Positions 47,134-61,460 are shown, counted from the first letter of the stretch. The stretch: DNA of 64,000 nucleotides from Nymphaea colorata (GCF_008831285.2 NC_045139.1:30443206-30507205); one strand, 5' to 3'. Numbers and translations: made by a program. The notes: a model not told the origin generated them from the sequence alone.

Positions 47134-49589
47134 TGTTTAGTGGAGGTAAAAGCCACCATCCGAAGAAGATAGGTGGAGGGAATGGGGGAGCCGCCACTGC
47201 TGCTGGAGGAAAAAGGGGAGAGGGAGAGAGAGAGAAGATGAATATAGAAGCCCCATTTTCATCTGAATGCAAAGCTCCCATGCAAGAAGCAGGTGGGTTT
47301 GTCGTTTCGTTTGATTGGGGTCCTTTCAAGCGTCAAAGCGGAAATTTAGCATGGTTAAATTTACATTTGCTAATCATTCACCATATAAATGAAGCATCTA
47401 TGTATACATTTTCCTTCAATTCAGTAAAACAACTTTTTTTTACCGACCAACTTCACATCCAAAACCAATACAGAATGCACAAAAAGGGTAAAAACAGTAC
47501 TGCCCATGGTCAATGAGGCAAAGATGGATAGGTCAATAGCCCAATTCCATAGGACAGGAGATAAAAATTAAATTAAGTGAAGAACGAAGTTCATGATACT
47601 AGCCACTAGGTTACCAACTGCAATCAAATTTGTTCCGGCTTTTGTGAAGGATCAATTAAATGCGTCATTCTTTTCTACGTAGATAAGAATCTTTTAAATG
47701 CTACGCTTCTTTGTTTCTGCTTTAAAACTTGAACCTAAGTTATAAAGTAATGGGTATGGGTACAGCGAAGTGGATGTTATATATAAATATATACATTATG
47801 CATACAACAAACTACCAAAATCCTCAAAATTGAAAAAAAAAATGGAACATTGGTAGAACGAAAATAAAAAAGAAGAGAAGATCAAAAGTAAATGTGAAAA
47901 CATAAATTTTTTAAGTTTTAAAATACAATAGTACATATGTACATATATATATGTATATAGATATATATCTATATATATATATATAATTTGCTTTATTTAA
48001 TTTTTATTTATTTTTGTATAAATGTCATTTAAGGTGTACAACTTAAACAATTAATGTTCGCCAGACAAAAGTTTCTAGCTCTACCATTGGGCCCATACTG
48101 GCAGGAAAAACTCAGAGGTTACCAGGGTAGAACACAAAAATTAAAGATTCTCTTAGATTTATAAAAAGCTCGAAGTCATTCTTATTTCTTTCCTTTCTGA
48201 CCGTTAGGTTGCGTTTGATAGTCTCGGATCTAAGATTCGATGCTGCATAGAAAAATGTGTTTTAGGAGTTAAATTGAGGATTTCACAAATACATGCTACA
48301 TGTTAAAAACCATGGATTTAAAGTCGAATGAAATAGATCAGATTTTAAATCCTGAGATCCCATATCACTGCGGACCTTAGAGTGAAGATCATCGATGATA
48401 ATGCATATACAGTATGTTTCCACGTGTTTCATCTCTTACATGCATAAAACAAAGTATAGATATGCATAAGACAAACTAAAAAAAGCAGCACCTAATCTTG
48501 GAAAGATATGTGCTACCCACCAATCAAATGTCCTGTAAAGAGACCAAGGAACTAAGTTTATGGTGCAAATGGTTGTTGACATGTTGTAAACTGCTAACTC
48601 TCAGACTTTCTCTTTCTCTCTCCCCCAGCCCAGCTATCTTCAATTGTATCACGACCGCAAGATCTGTCATGTTGATGAGTAGAAATATGATATATCCATC
48701 AAAAAAGTTTGATGGTTTTTCTTGTAATTGAATGTTTCTACAGTGTGCAATTGGCACAGGCATGTGTGGACTGGTGTGCCTTCAAAACAGTTCTTTATGT
48801 ATTATTACCTTCATAACTTTTATATATTTATATATTAAAGATTAAAATCTAAATTATTAAGAGAAACTTGTGAAAACCAGACACTTAGGTCAGAGATAAA
48901 AAAAACAGACACTTTAATTTTTCGCTAAAAAGTTAATTTTAAATAAAATATAAACATCCTAGTTTATTTATAAAAACTGTTTTGATATGAAACATGCTCA
49001 AGCAAGCAAGTTATTTTTATAAAAAATGTTGATTTTTATATTACCAAAATGTTGATTCCATGAAAGCCATTCATTTTTGCTTATTATGAGAACACTATTA
49101 AAACCCAAAAAACGATCACACTTAATATATATTTTGCATCTACATGTCCATCAAATCAGATTGGTCTGGTTAAATTTCAAAAAAAATAAAAAAAAACACT
49201 TTAAATGTGATATTTAAATTGTTTGGTTTCTGTCCCTAACCTTACCCTTTAGCTCAAAATTTATGGCTCTCGCGTGAATGTGGATAAAAAAAAGAAAGAA
49301 AGAAAGAAAGAAACACATAGAGCATATTTTGTATTCAGACACATGATAAGGAATCAATAAGTACCCACTTATAGCAAAATGAGAAATTAAGACCAAAAGA
49401 ATACATTTTTCATTGCCTTTGTTCAAATGTTTCATTTGAAACACAAAGCACGCTGAGAGAGAGAGAGACACAGTTGCAGAGCGAAAATATTTTCTAGTTG
49501 AAGGGTACTTCAAATTTTAGGCCTTCAAGGGGCTGCCCTAACCTGCCTCAGTCCTGAGAGAGAGGGACAAAGAGAGAAAGAGAGGTTAC

Positions 49590-49634
<45 letters not shown>

Positions 49635-52510
49635 AGAGAGAGAGAGAGAATGATCTTACAGGTTAATATGGTTGGAAGATGGAGAAGGAAATTGTATGGA
49701 GGTGGGGTGCAGGATCATGCCTACCCATGCCAAGCATCTTGCTGTAATGAGTATTACACCTTAAAACATGCGCTGCAATGCCCACATGTGTCTTTGCCTT
49801 AAGATGGAATACTCATTTGAGCAAGAGGCTTTCCATGGAAAGGCTTCACTCCCAGAGTACCTGATCAACATCATCCCACTGCAGCACCTGATCTTCTCCA
49901 CCTTTCTTTTCCTCTTCTCTCTCATTGTTCTTCTTTTTCTTCCGCTCTCCCTCACCCCCTCCTTTTATATAGTCCTTTCTTGTTCCTGATCAATTGTTCA
50001 AATCTAGTTGGAAGAAAAGTGGGTGCTCCGCAGCTCTAACGGGTAGCTTTCCCTTTGATAGTTTGGTGCGTCAATCCCTCCTCTCCATAGACCAATTACT
50101 TGCCGAAAGGCGCCTACCTTTTAGTCAATATATAATAGTCTTGGGAGTTCCCGGCCGGCAAACTTTTTATCTTTAATCCTGAAAATGAGTTTCCGGTTAA
50201 TTTCTATGGAATTGGCGGTGCCCCGTATGTGCCCGCCAATTAACTGTGATCTTTTTACTGTCCAGTTACTGCTCGTTGCAATCTAAGGTTATATATTTAT
50301 TTGTTCTTGTAACAAAAAATAAGGGATGCTCATTAATGCCGATGCTTCAAATGTAATCAACAGATTCGGACGGCTGATCTCCTGACAGAGATAAGTTCTG
50401 TACTCTCTGATGGATTCTCATTGTTTCTTTCTTCTTTGAAGCTCCAAACAGCAAATTAAATCAGAAGCATACTGGGTACGTCTTTTGGTCAGAGAAACAA
50501 AAGAAACCTGTCATGTATAAATGGGATTTTTCTTTTAATGGTTCTCAAGAAACTTATGGCTGCTGTTTACCCTCAAATAACAAGTAACCAGCACGAATTT
50601 TATTCATCTTCTGACTTTTTCATGTTATCTCACGACAGAGGAAGACCGTCCACCTTACTTCCTCCCATTCCTACATATGCTAGACATCCAAATAGAAAAA
50701 ATTGATGTAGTAGTTGTTACCTCGGGACAGGGAAAGAGAAGACCTCACATGAAGTCTTTAAAGTTGATTAAGAATTAGCTGGAAATGCAAACACACACAA
50801 ACACAACAGGGTGTGCGTGCGTGTATGGATCCTGTTTTGTGCTTCTTCTTTTCTCAACGGTTAATGTGAATAGTTCAGTGGCAAAGATCATTTTTGATAG
50901 ATTTAAAGTTTTGAGCATATATATATTGCATGTTTTTCCTTGTATTGGCGTAATGAACAAAATGAGATATGAGAATGACTGAGCTATACCTTTTACCAGA
51001 AAGATATTTGACTCCTCTGGTTTCTCGTGAGATGTTGAATTTACAAGGCTCAGATGGTTAGTCAAAGGTTCATCCATGATCTGTTAGAACTTGAGAAGAA
51101 AGTCTGTCACATGACCATCTGTTCTTTCAGTTTTCTTGACTTGAGGGTAAGCTCTGACCAGCAAACCCCAAGAGAAGAACGACAAGAGAAAACTAACTGG
51201 GCAATAGAACGGCAGGGGTTGATACAGATGTACAGTCTTCAGAGTTGGCAGCATTTTTCGGATTCTCCCTTTTTACTGCCTGCGTACAGCTAGGGTCGAC
51301 TTTCCTTTCTTTGTCATGAGGCAGGGGAAGCAAAGAAATATACATTTAAATTTTCCTATCATTGATCGTATAAGAAATTTATTGGTGCTACACAAAATAA
51401 TGAATCGCATTTCTTTCTTACCATATGCTCAACGCTAGCTGATTGTGTGGTCCTCTGCCTTTTCACATTAACGCGAGGGAATATGTAAAGTTGATTTTTC
51501 CTTATTATATATGGTATAGGACTTCCGTTGCTACCATATAGAATGATGAATGAGGAGAAGTTATGGCTATTACTAGACCTCTTGAGCTTGGATCTGTTGG
51601 ATTAGATCTTCTGCAGTTAAAGAATGGAAAGACTGCTTTGACTGATTGGCATAGCTAACCTTCAGCCGGGCAAGAAGAGACATCTTTCTGGTAAATCATA
51701 CAGAAGGGCTTGCTCTCTTTTTCTCATTTGCAAAAATGGTACACTTACCTTTCGAATTTTTCACGATGAACTCCTTCCGCAAGCTGGGAATCTCTGCTGC
51801 CTGGGTCTTGTTTTCTTGTGTAGAAGACAAAGGCCATGGAATTACTTGACTCCAGTATGGTGGGAATTTTGCACAGGCATCTCTGCTAGTGTGATCAACA
51901 GTGCAACAGATAGCTGTCTAATGAGAGCACCAATTCGCAAAACAAAATAAGACAGCATGTGCGTTTTGCACGTTTATTGTAATGGCAGGGATCTTTTATG
52001 AAAATTCTCTTGAAACTTGCCTAAGGTTCTCTGTCTCCAGTTTTGCAGAAATAGAGGCAGACAAGAAAGAGATTACTCATATGAACTCATGAGCCAAAGT
52101 ACTGAACTTGGGTCTTCATACTGATGCTTTTTTGTGCAATGCTCCAGTTTAGCATCAGAAGGAGCAGTCTGGGGCCATAATTCTCTGGCTTGTGGACTCA
52201 GACATCATGAAAGGAAGGTACTGTAAACGATGGCTGGTGGGAAGACCTGCTTTCTCTCTTCACAGAAAGATGGTTAGCTGGGAATTGTCTGTGGACAGAG
52301 CTATAAAATTTTCTCTATGGGATACTATATATGCAGTTAACAACTAAGTCCATCCGGTCTCGTGGGGCTGCCCCATATAACTGGACCTAAGTCCACCTAA
52401 TCAACTACCAAATTAAAGTTCCAGAGTGGCTTCATGGGGCACATGCCCCATGGAGACCCCACATATCTACGGCCCTAGAATTATCATTGTAAGTTCAGTT
52501 ATGATTAGAA
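47134..52510. other. Long intergenic region
   Basis: No gene is supported over about 5.4 kb. It has a GA-rich block at 47190-47240, TA tracts at 47945-47985, and (TA)n(GA)n at 49593-49650. Several short frames exist (for example 49768-49989 and 51054-51293), but none shows a family motif, splice-joined partner or conserved start. Repeat words of the hAT-like type occur near 48065 (TTTCTAGCTCTACC). Confidence 0.5.
49593..49650. repeat. (TA)n(GA)n compound microsatellite
   Basis: About 20 TA units are followed directly by about 9 GA units. Confidence 0.95.
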
Positions 52511-52690
52511 GAGCCCTAAAGGATTTGGCATAACTGGTTGGGCTAGCGGCTGGGATTAGACTAGCTATTAGTTCGATTGTCGCCCGTGCAAGTCTAAGCA
52601 GACATAAGCCCCAGCGGCAGAGTGCTAACCTATGGGCAGTAAGAGAGCTACTTGTTGGTTGGGGTGGGAGCCTATCAAAAATATTGTTAC
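52511..52690 (+). mobile_element. tRNA-derived SINE fragment
   Basis: The head GGATTTGGCATAACTGG contains a box-A-like TGGCATAACTGG at 52526-52537. A box-B-like AGTTCGATTGT lies at 52570-52580. The head resembles that of the SINE at 37023. The 3' end and target duplication are not clear. Confidence 0.5.
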
Positions 52691-55600
52691 AGTGTCTCAA
52701 CATCACATTGCTATGACTCCAAAATTATATGTAGTGCCCATACCAAACTTGTGTCAGCAATGCAAGTGTCCCTTAGCTAAAAAATCTAGGCTCCACCACT
52801 GCCTCGGTTTTACACTGCTAGGTGAATGATGAAGTCTTTCTGCCTGAGTGCGGCTTTCTTGAAACACCAATGAACAAGATTATTGCAATTCAAGGATGTA
52901 TGTAGCCTCATGCATTGACTTATGCATGGGGATTTCATCTCATAGCCTTTCACCATCGAAGAGACAGACCATACGTACAAGTTAACCTGCTCAACCAAAC
53001 ACAAAGTCGAGCCAAATAGGCACAATCTTCTCGGTTTTTCAACAAAAATTTCAAGTGACAATATTTTAAATGCAAAACTTTATGTCCTTCTTAAGATTCG
53101 TAAAAAATCTAACAGGCTTCCTAAAATTTGAAAGGAATATGAATGTACCCCCTTGAGAACTTTTTCTGGCTCCACAGTTGAAAAAGAAAAAAAGAAAAGA
53201 AGGTATGTACATCTTTAAATGATCCACTTAGATCTGGTAGACAAACATGAGCTTGTTTGTGGGTTCAGTTTGGTGAACAAACATGAACTGGCCCCTTTTG
53301 CTACCGGGTTAGCTTCAGTAGTCGCATGTCCCCATAACTCCCGTCCAAATTCATAGATTAAAATTACTCTATAACCTTTTCTTGTCACAAATACTACTCT
53401 GTTTTAAATCTTCAATGGGTTTCTTTGAAAAACATTGTTCAATATATTTTATTCATAAAGCTCTTCTGATATCCGGTTCTAATTTCTTGGGTAAATCTCC
53501 TTACCTGTTATGCTTACATTCTTACGAGTTGAGCTTTTGATTTTTCTTGGCTTTTATCGCCATATGAGTTTCATACATCATAGCGCCATATACTCACCAT
53601 ACAGCAGCCATCAGTGTACCTTGCACATCTAAGTTAGTTCAGCTACTCCTATCTTTAGATCCCAATTATCAGGATTTATCATCTTCCTTAATTTCATTGC
53701 CTTCAATTCTAATAAGATTTTCTAGTAGTATTACTTCTTCAGTATTCTCCCCCAAGGTCTCTAATAGTGTCTGCAAGGAGAATACACCTTAATCCTTGTC
53801 ATAAGTTTGATATTTTATCATAAGCTATACAGAAAAACTAAAGAAAATAGGATATTTCATTTGCTGGCAATATCTAAGCTTGTTGTCAAAGTGATTCAAG
53901 GACTGGTAGCTGAGATGGGCACAGCTGATCGCTCTTAACAATAACATGGCATGACTGGTAGATCGAACTGTAGTAAATAAACTATGTTAAAACATTCAAG
54001 GCCCATCGTGGGTACTAAAGAAAAGGAAATTTGCAGAGGGCTTTGAGTACACCAAAGAAGGCAGTGAACTCTGTCCACTCAAAATTATAATTTACCATTC
54101 ATGTGGCCAAGTGCAAAACCATTAGCACTTTGAATTTCAGTTACAGCTTGTGGACATAAGAGAATTTTTCTTTATCTATAGCCAGCTCTTGCCTGTTGTT
54201 GGTACACTCTGTAAGTTTGAGAAATAATGTTGGTTTCTGCCGCAGAAATCCATTTTCAGCAATGTTTCATAGAGTAACGGAAATGAGTACTGTCCTCAAC
54301 TTTTGTGCAGCAAAAGTTATCCTTCCTATTAGCAGTAAGGATAACTGGAAATGTATTCGTAAAAGTATTGAAAATTGTTAGGTGATGAAGCCTAATTAAG
54401 ATGGCAAACTACCAAAATCAATTTGAGTAAGTTCGTTCTTGTGAACAATTATAGACTAGATGTTATATGGCACATAGCTTAATGGGGTCTTGAGTCAGAA
54501 AAGGAACCACTATTTAACATCCTAACTCAACTATAATCCTATCATTCGGCGAACAGATCTTCGGTGACATGCTGATCATCATGTGTCCTTACGAGAAACT
54601 GTTCACCTGTAATGTAATCTAGATCGTGTCCATTTGGATGAACTTTTTCAGAACAAAGTCAAAAGATAATGCTGTAATATCAGAATTTTCATAAGATTAA
54701 CCCTTCGGTTGCATTTGGAAGGTTCAGAACTTCAGAAGTGTTTTTGAATCATTCAACTGCAGCAGAGAAAAAGAGGGCAGTTATCGAATTTCCGAGTAAT
54801 CGAAACTTGAACACTCAAATGGCACAAGAATTATCCTGAATGATTCGAAAGTGAACATGAGATCTAGACAAAGATTCATCCCAAAGCACCCATACAACAC
54901 CTTTAAGTTCTTGCAACTCTCACTATTTACTCCAAAGCTACTGCAACTTTATCTCCTGGTGCTGAGTATCTAAAAGGTTTCAACACAAGTTTGCATTGCA
55001 AAGTCCAACTTGTGCGAACAAGAACAAATAACAAACTGAATTGCCAGAATGAGGTCAGGAATGAATGGAGAGTAACATGATGATCATATCCTCTGCTCTT
55101 TTTCGGGCTTCTCATGTCACCAGATAAAACTTGAATTTCGAGGAAGTTTTGAACCAGCGACAACTACTAATTCACATCTCCGAAAGCAACATGTCAATGG
55201 GTCAGAAAGGAAAATAAAAAGGAGCAGGTAGTATCTGATCTTTACGACCACAAACTTCAAGACACTCAATAAGGTCAATCATCGATTTCTATGTTCCTTT
55301 TTTTTTTTTTTTTGCAACAGTTTGCATGATTATTTTGATATAGAACCGCTATGATGCCACTAAGTCTCTACCACCTAGCTAGGGGTTAGATTTTAGACTT
55401 TACTCATACCGGTTGGTCTTGGCATAGATTGCTCGAAGTCTGCCAACCCCACTATAAGAAAACTGGAAGAAAAACCTTTTGCTTCATGCACAAGAAAGAG
55501 CAACAGATAATCAGAATTCGATCAGGAAACTAATAAAGATCAAACAGAAGAAAGACAGGCAAAAGGACTAAGAGACCATGCTACTGTCACAGCAGCTGAA

Positions 55601-56149
55601 GTAACAGCAAAAGCCATGCTATGCTTTTTCAAAGGGGAGATTGAATTAGATAGAATTAGATATTCGATTATGGTGATCTTGTACATTAATCTCTCAATTT
55701 AGGTTATGACGGAAACTCGAATACAATTGAAGGATGTGGCCACCACAACCCTGCACCCCCACCTCTGGCCACGTACACCTAAATAAACAGTGAAAAATAC
55801 ATCAAATAGCTTGTAAAGAGGCAGCTTTCTAATTGGATTTCCATGATGTTATGCCTCTGCATTTAAGTGGTGAAGAGTAGTACCTAAGTTGATGGTACCT
55901 TGCCCTTTTAAGTTTATTTTTCTAACAGTGAGTTGTTAACTTCTTGCTCACTCTAAAAATGAGTCTAACATTTGTTAAGAAAAAATAACGGTGTATTTTT
56001 GGAACTTAAGTTTCGACAATACCATGATCGTGCTCTAGCTGGAAACGTTCTATAACAACAAAATCCAGATCACACTATATTTCTTGGAACAAGTCCAGAG
56101 CATTCTTCAAAAATGAATTCCAAGAACATAATATTCATCTGGTTAAAAG
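52691..56149. other. Intergenic region
   Basis: No gene is supported. hAT-like right-end words occur at about 52785 (CTAGGCTCCACCACTG) and 53165 (TTCTGGCTCCAC). A T-run at 55297-55314 followed by unique sequence could be the A-tail of a retroposed copy on the minus strand, but I cannot prove its other end. Confidence 0.5.
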
Positions 56150-56572
56150 CTAGAGATGTCAACGGAACGGATTAGAATCGGGATATGCCCTTCTCCGTAC
56201 CGGCTTTTTCGAATGTTCATATATTCGAATTTGAATTGAATTTAAATACGAACAAAGAAAGGTTGTATATGAAACAAAAATTCGATTTCACAATCTGAAT
56301 CCGACCAAATCGAAACTCTACATTCATAGCTGAATCCAAATTTTGAAACGAATTTGACCCATTTGTAAAAGTGTATGAGAATTAGAGATATGATATTTGT
56401 TTAAAAGTAAGTTTGATCTGAATCCGAATGGATATTTATGTATATTTGAATCCGATCGAATGGTTACTTCCAAAATTTAATCACATATTAATTTTTTTTT
56501 TATATTCAATCTATTTAGAATGGTTCCATCAGATATCCAATCCAAATCAAATATATTGACATCCCTATTAAA
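56150..56572 (-). repeat. Foldback/MITE-like element, family 1
   Basis: It starts AGAGATGTCAACGGAACGG and ends ATATATTGACATCCCTA, giving clear inverted termini (AGRGATGTCAA-type). The internal landmark is in reverse orientation relative to the copies at 33357 and 39545. Confidence 0.8.
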
Positions 56573-59500
56573 AACAGGGTTTTTTCAGAACAACAATGAA
56601 CTATGAGTATCACTAAACTTTGATGCCGACTCCAAATTAGTTTGCAAGATGGCGCATTGCATAGTACACTTGACTAAATACATATATCAGGGCCGTTTAG
56701 ATTTTAGGCTATAAATTAATTAAGGGTGCAAAAAAGAATAGCCCCCATCGGATATCCAATCTAAAACTAACGCCACCATTTGAGCTGCTGTAAAACCTTA
56801 GGTGTGTCTTTAAGAATATCGAAATCAAATTATCCGTCTTTATTAATTTTTAAATCTTTCGGTGTGTGTTTTAAATATTTCCCTAAATTAAATAAATCCA
56901 ACTCGACTCAAATTTGGATTTGATAAACAAGGTTAATTTGGACTAAGGGTCAGCGTCTAAATTTGGATCCAGTCAAGGCCTGCATCAAGACCCGACATCG
57001 CAAGATAAACTTTTCTGGTTCCTTGGGGCACAATTAATTTGTCCAATTCTCTTCTCACTACGCCTTTTTTTTTTTTTTTTTGGCTTGCATGCCGCATAAT
57101 TTGCGGGCGCAGTTTGACCCTCTGTCTCTCCACCATTGAAATCGGTGTTCCCTCTCTATTGGGAAATCAATGAAAGCTCAAGAAAGAAGATGACAGTATA
57201 TATAATAAGTTCGATGTAACTAAGCTAATTGTTTCAAAAATATTGAATCGCTCAGTATATGGCAAAGTTTCTTCTCTTTTATTCTTAGAGTTTTTCGTTT
57301 GTAAATCGTTGGATTAACTCAATCTGTCGATCTATGTCGCAAAATTGCGACAAGTATGACATTGTGAACCAATCATGTTTGCATTTTACTAGTACATAGA
57401 GCTTCTTAGTTCTACAAAGTTGTTAAAAGGTCAGTCGTTGGTTCGATTCTCATGGTTATCCGCTGATTTACGAGGTTACCGCGCACAACAAAGTCTCTCA
57501 CCTGAATAAAAGACCACAATTATTTCCTAATTGTACTTTACATAGCCTAACAATTATTAACTACTGTAGATACTAGTGATTATAATAAAAGAGCAGATTT
57601 ATATGACAAAAATTAAAAGAGAAACACTGCCTACCTCACTACTCACTAGGGGTTGGACTTGACGTCTTTTAAGTAGAAGAACGTCAAAAGAGTTTGATAA
57701 TCGAGGTCTATCTCTTTGCATAAACTAGTATTTGCCTAACCCAAACTTGCAAAATCACAAGAACAATAACTCACTAATGAAATTTTTTTTTTTCCAAAAT
57801 GCCTTGGTTCACATAAAATATTTTGCCAATGAAGATCAAGAGAACTTAAGGCTCATAAGTCAACATAAGGCATTCGAGTTGAAGCAGATCAAATATTACT
57901 TTGACACTCAAAAGGGTGATTAAAATGTGGGAAAATAATAACTAAATGTAAGAATGTAAGAACTAAATGTCACACTACATCCTTTCTGCGTTTCCGGTAT
58001 ATAGCTTCAGTTGGGACTTGACCTTTTACGAGCATGTCTGTAATGTTGCGCTAGCTGTGACAACTTACACTCATGTTGAGAAAGCCATAACTAAATGTTA
58101 CTGTACATATGTCATTTTGTTTATACATGAAAGCTTGACTTTTCAACAGCACATTATGAACCATGCATGGACTCTTCACGATGTTAAGATACTCGTATTT
58201 ATGCTAGAATACAAGATTTAAGCATGAATACAAGATTTAAAGCTTATTAAAAAAAAAAAAACATGTAACGTATAAGGTTTGAAAGGGCATATACGCATAT
58301 AAAGAGAGAACCATTTCGGCGCAGCTGACATCCATGCTTGTTTATAAGGCTGCTCTAACTCCCACATGGAGTCTCCCACCTTATTCTATTCCTTCGTATT
58401 CCCATAGCTTTGACTATATATATATATATATATATTGAATAATTAATTAGTACCCTTACCGAAACTATATTCATAGAGCCACGAACTGTCTGGACCCTCC
58501 CTTTGACAAATTTGTATTATGTACCCTTTTTCTTCTCTCACTTTTTTTTTTAATTTAAGGAAGTTCCTTTTTTGGGTAAACCTTTTAATTTTAGCTCTTG
58601 ACAACATATATACATATATGTGTGTGTGTTTATATTTCAAATATGTTTTTATTGAAATCAGATGAAAATGAGCGGGCCCAATGCCAGCCTAATTGTGGCA
58701 AGTGGAGCAATACCTTTTTGTAGCACTTTTTATTAAAATTTATCAAATGAGGGCCCAAAATAATCTTTTGCCAAAAGAAACCAAGAAATATGAGTCGTAA
58801 GCTTTTACGAAGAACCTTCTACGTTAACTTACATTCTTATCCTTCAGAGCAGCTAGCCTTCTTGGCCGCTTAACACGGGGCCTCATGTTATCTTATCTAC
58901 CAAATGGCATATGGCTCCCCGTTTTCCTTTTAAAAATCATAACTTAATCATCCTCAAATGTTCAGTCCAAGACAAAAGCGAGACAATCATTAAGAACTCC
59001 TGACCTCTCTCTTTATCTAATTAATCAACCAAGAAGATGATGACCATTAAGAAGCCATTTCCTCATCACCAGATCAGGCACAAGATGCACTCCCAAAATA
59101 TTTGGTTAACCGGAAAATGAACTCATTCCAACTTCTTATCTCATCTTTCTTGTCGCTATAATGACAAAAGTCGGCATGAGACAAACAGTAGTTTCTCCCC
59201 ACAATGGAAACTTGATGATTTGGTAGACCAGCACAAAGTGCCGATCAACCCTTAGTTCTCCTTTTTGCGGAAATCGATATCAGAATTTGGTATAACAAAA
59301 TAACTACTAGAAAATCAGCGTTCGCGCTATAAGCAACTATTATATCAGCAGCCCATGTAATAGAAGGTAGTAAACGTATGTACATATAAGATCAGAAGCT
59401 GCGTTTTTGTACAACACGAAGCCTGCAAGAGAAGCCACGGGTTTACGTGTCCTTCCCTAAGCGCCTCTCTTTTTTTTTTTTTTTTTTTAATTTTTCTTTT

Positions 59501-59685
59501 TGGTTCCTCCAAATGATACGGTACCGGGAGATTTTTTTTGTTGCGACTCGATCCGTGCGGCAGAGCTGCTCCCACCGCCCGCCCGCCCGCCAAGTACGTC
59601 CTCTCACCCCTTTCGTCCAGAGGGAAGGAGAGATTCCTTCGCGGTTGTAACGGCCGAGGGAGGCGCAACCGACCGGTGCGTGGCT
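56573..59685. other. Intergenic region 3' of the SDR gene
   Basis: No gene is supported. A tRNA-like box-B word GGTTCGATTCT lies at 57440-57450 with a weak box A about 25 bp upstream, possibly a SINE relic. A (TA)n run lies at 58415-58435 and long T runs at 57064-57082 and 59470-59488. Confidence 0.5.
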
Positions 59686-61380
59686 TCAGCAGGAGCGGAC
59701 AACGTGACGCTCCGGCGTCGCCGTAGTCAGCTCCTCCGAGATCTCCCACAGCCGGACGGCCGCGGTCTCGCTGGCCCCCAGCCTCGACGTCGACGCCTCG
59801 TTGCAGTCCGCGAAGTACCGACCGGAGACGCCGGAGACCCTAGGGTGCGTCGCCACGTAACACGTCGTCGCTGCGGCCTGAGACATCGAACCAGAAATCC
59901 TGCGAGTTTAGGAAAAGGAATATCGAAAGGATCGTAACCGGGAGACAGAGGGATCATCACCTGCGGGATCGTTTTCAAGAGCTTCGATGCAGAGAAGAAG
60001 GCCAGATCTGCGAGGAAGCACGAAGAGAAGAGCCACGTTCTTTCAGGTATCTGTGTTAATATGTCATCGAGAAGATCTGAGAAACGAAAGAAATTCGGCA
60101 AGAAGAAGCACCTGTGATGAATCCTTCTCGTTCTCGGGTGAGCCGAGTCCGTACTATACCGGGGTGCACGGAGTTCGCGGTAACATTCGCGTTCAACTTC
60201 TGAAATTCCACGGGATTAGGTCAGTTTATCTTTGGAACTAACGGCCTGAGAGGACGAGAAAGCTTCAGATTTGCTTACCTTGAGCCTCTTGGCTAGCTCT
60301 TTGGCGTGAAGAACGTTCGCCAGCTTCGAGAGAGCGTACGCCCGCGTAGGGTCGTATCTGTTTTCAGAGAAAACTAAGAACACGAGAAAAGAACAAAAGG
60401 AGAAAACAAGCGAAATCCAGACTAAATCTGGAGACTGAAAAGCTTCCTCATCCTTTACCTCTTCTTTTGGCGCGTCAATTCCTCACACGTAACGTCGTCG
60501 CCGTCGTACCAGCCATGTATGCTAGAAGAAACGTTCACTATCCGTCCTTCCACTCCGGAGACCTCCGCCGTTTGGATCATCTTCTTCAGCAGTAGCTTGG
60601 TCAACAGAAAATGCCCTAGCATTCGTCATCGTCCTCATCATCATCACGAATAAAGTAAACTAGGAGGAGAATTTTATAATAGCGGAGAAGCATACTCAGA
60701 AAATTATGCATGCATTTGGCTTTAGAAAAATATTACTCACTCACCGAGATGATTAGTAGCGAACGTCATCTCTATGCCATCTTCTGACACGGCACGCCGG
60801 TGGCAAAATTTCCCGGCGTTATTTCTATTTTGCAGGAACAACATGACAGTGAAAGACAGAAACAAGAAAAGAAGTGCAAAATTCAGGCCGTGATGAAACC
60901 GTGAGAACTTACATGAGGATATTGAGAGGCAAACCGAGACGTTCAAACTCGGCGACGAAGCTTCTCACGGAAGCCATGGAGCTGAGATCCAGAGACATGA
61001 CGATGACCTCGGCACTCGGCGTCTCCTCCCTGATCCGGCTCCTCGTCTCCTCCGCCGCCTTCACGTTCCGAGCTGGCAGGACGAGCCTCACCCCACGCTT
61101 CGCCAGCACCCGAGCCGTCTCCGCGCCGATCCCTGACGTCGCTCCTACTCAACACCAAAAGAGAAAAAAAAAAAAAAGGGAAAAATCGACGTCTCAGGCA
61201 ACAGGAGAAAACGTCAATCAGAGACCCATATCGGCTCGGCCAGACTCTCTCACCGGTGATGATGGCGGTTGACGAAAGCAGGGAGAACGGGCTGGCCTCC
61301 GTTACCTGCTCGGCCGTAGACTTGGAGCCGAAGCCGCTCGGCCCCACGGCGCCGGTAAGGTACCTCACCACGTCTAGCAT
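59686..61380 (-). CDS. TIC32-like: Short-chain dehydrogenase/reductase, TIC32-like
   Basis: Eight exons on the minus strand join in phase: 61380-61254, 61144-60913, 60824-60745, 60615-60459, 60357-60279, 60199-60112, 60007-59961 and 59877-59686, with GT-AG borders. They encode 333 residues, close to plant TIC32-type proteins. The start MLDVVRYLTG...GFGSKSTAEQVT matches that family better than an in-frame ATG five codons upstream (61395). The NAD(P)-binding motif TGATSGIG is at 42-49, NNAG at 121-124, the catalytic tetrad N144, S177, Y206 and K210, and the family C-terminal region GVSGRYFADCNEA near 285-297. The family binds NADPH. Arabidopsis and pea TIC32 sit at the chloroplast inner envelope, whereas related plant copies have unproven roles, so localisation here is inference. 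No truncation or odd residue is seen. Confidence 0.93.
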
Positions 61381-61460
61381 TCTGCCATCCGGCATCCACA
61401 AACAGCTAGAGAGAAAGAGAGAGATGCAGATGTAGCGGGAGGGTTGCCGTCCAGGGCGAT

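Noticed and set aside
49640-49900. Possible microRNA precursor
   Set aside because: I looked for conserved plant microRNA sequences and a fold-back here and found no match to a known mature sequence.
51054-51293. 79-codon frame that might be an exon
   Set aside because: The peptide around SQRFIHDLLELEKKV loosely recalls a plant protein motif, but no flanking exon or matching frame supports a gene.
57380-57510. Possible tRNA gene
   Set aside because: Only a box-B-like GGTTCGATTCT and a weak box A are visible. No acceptor stem or cloverleaf can be formed by eye, so at most it is a SINE relic.
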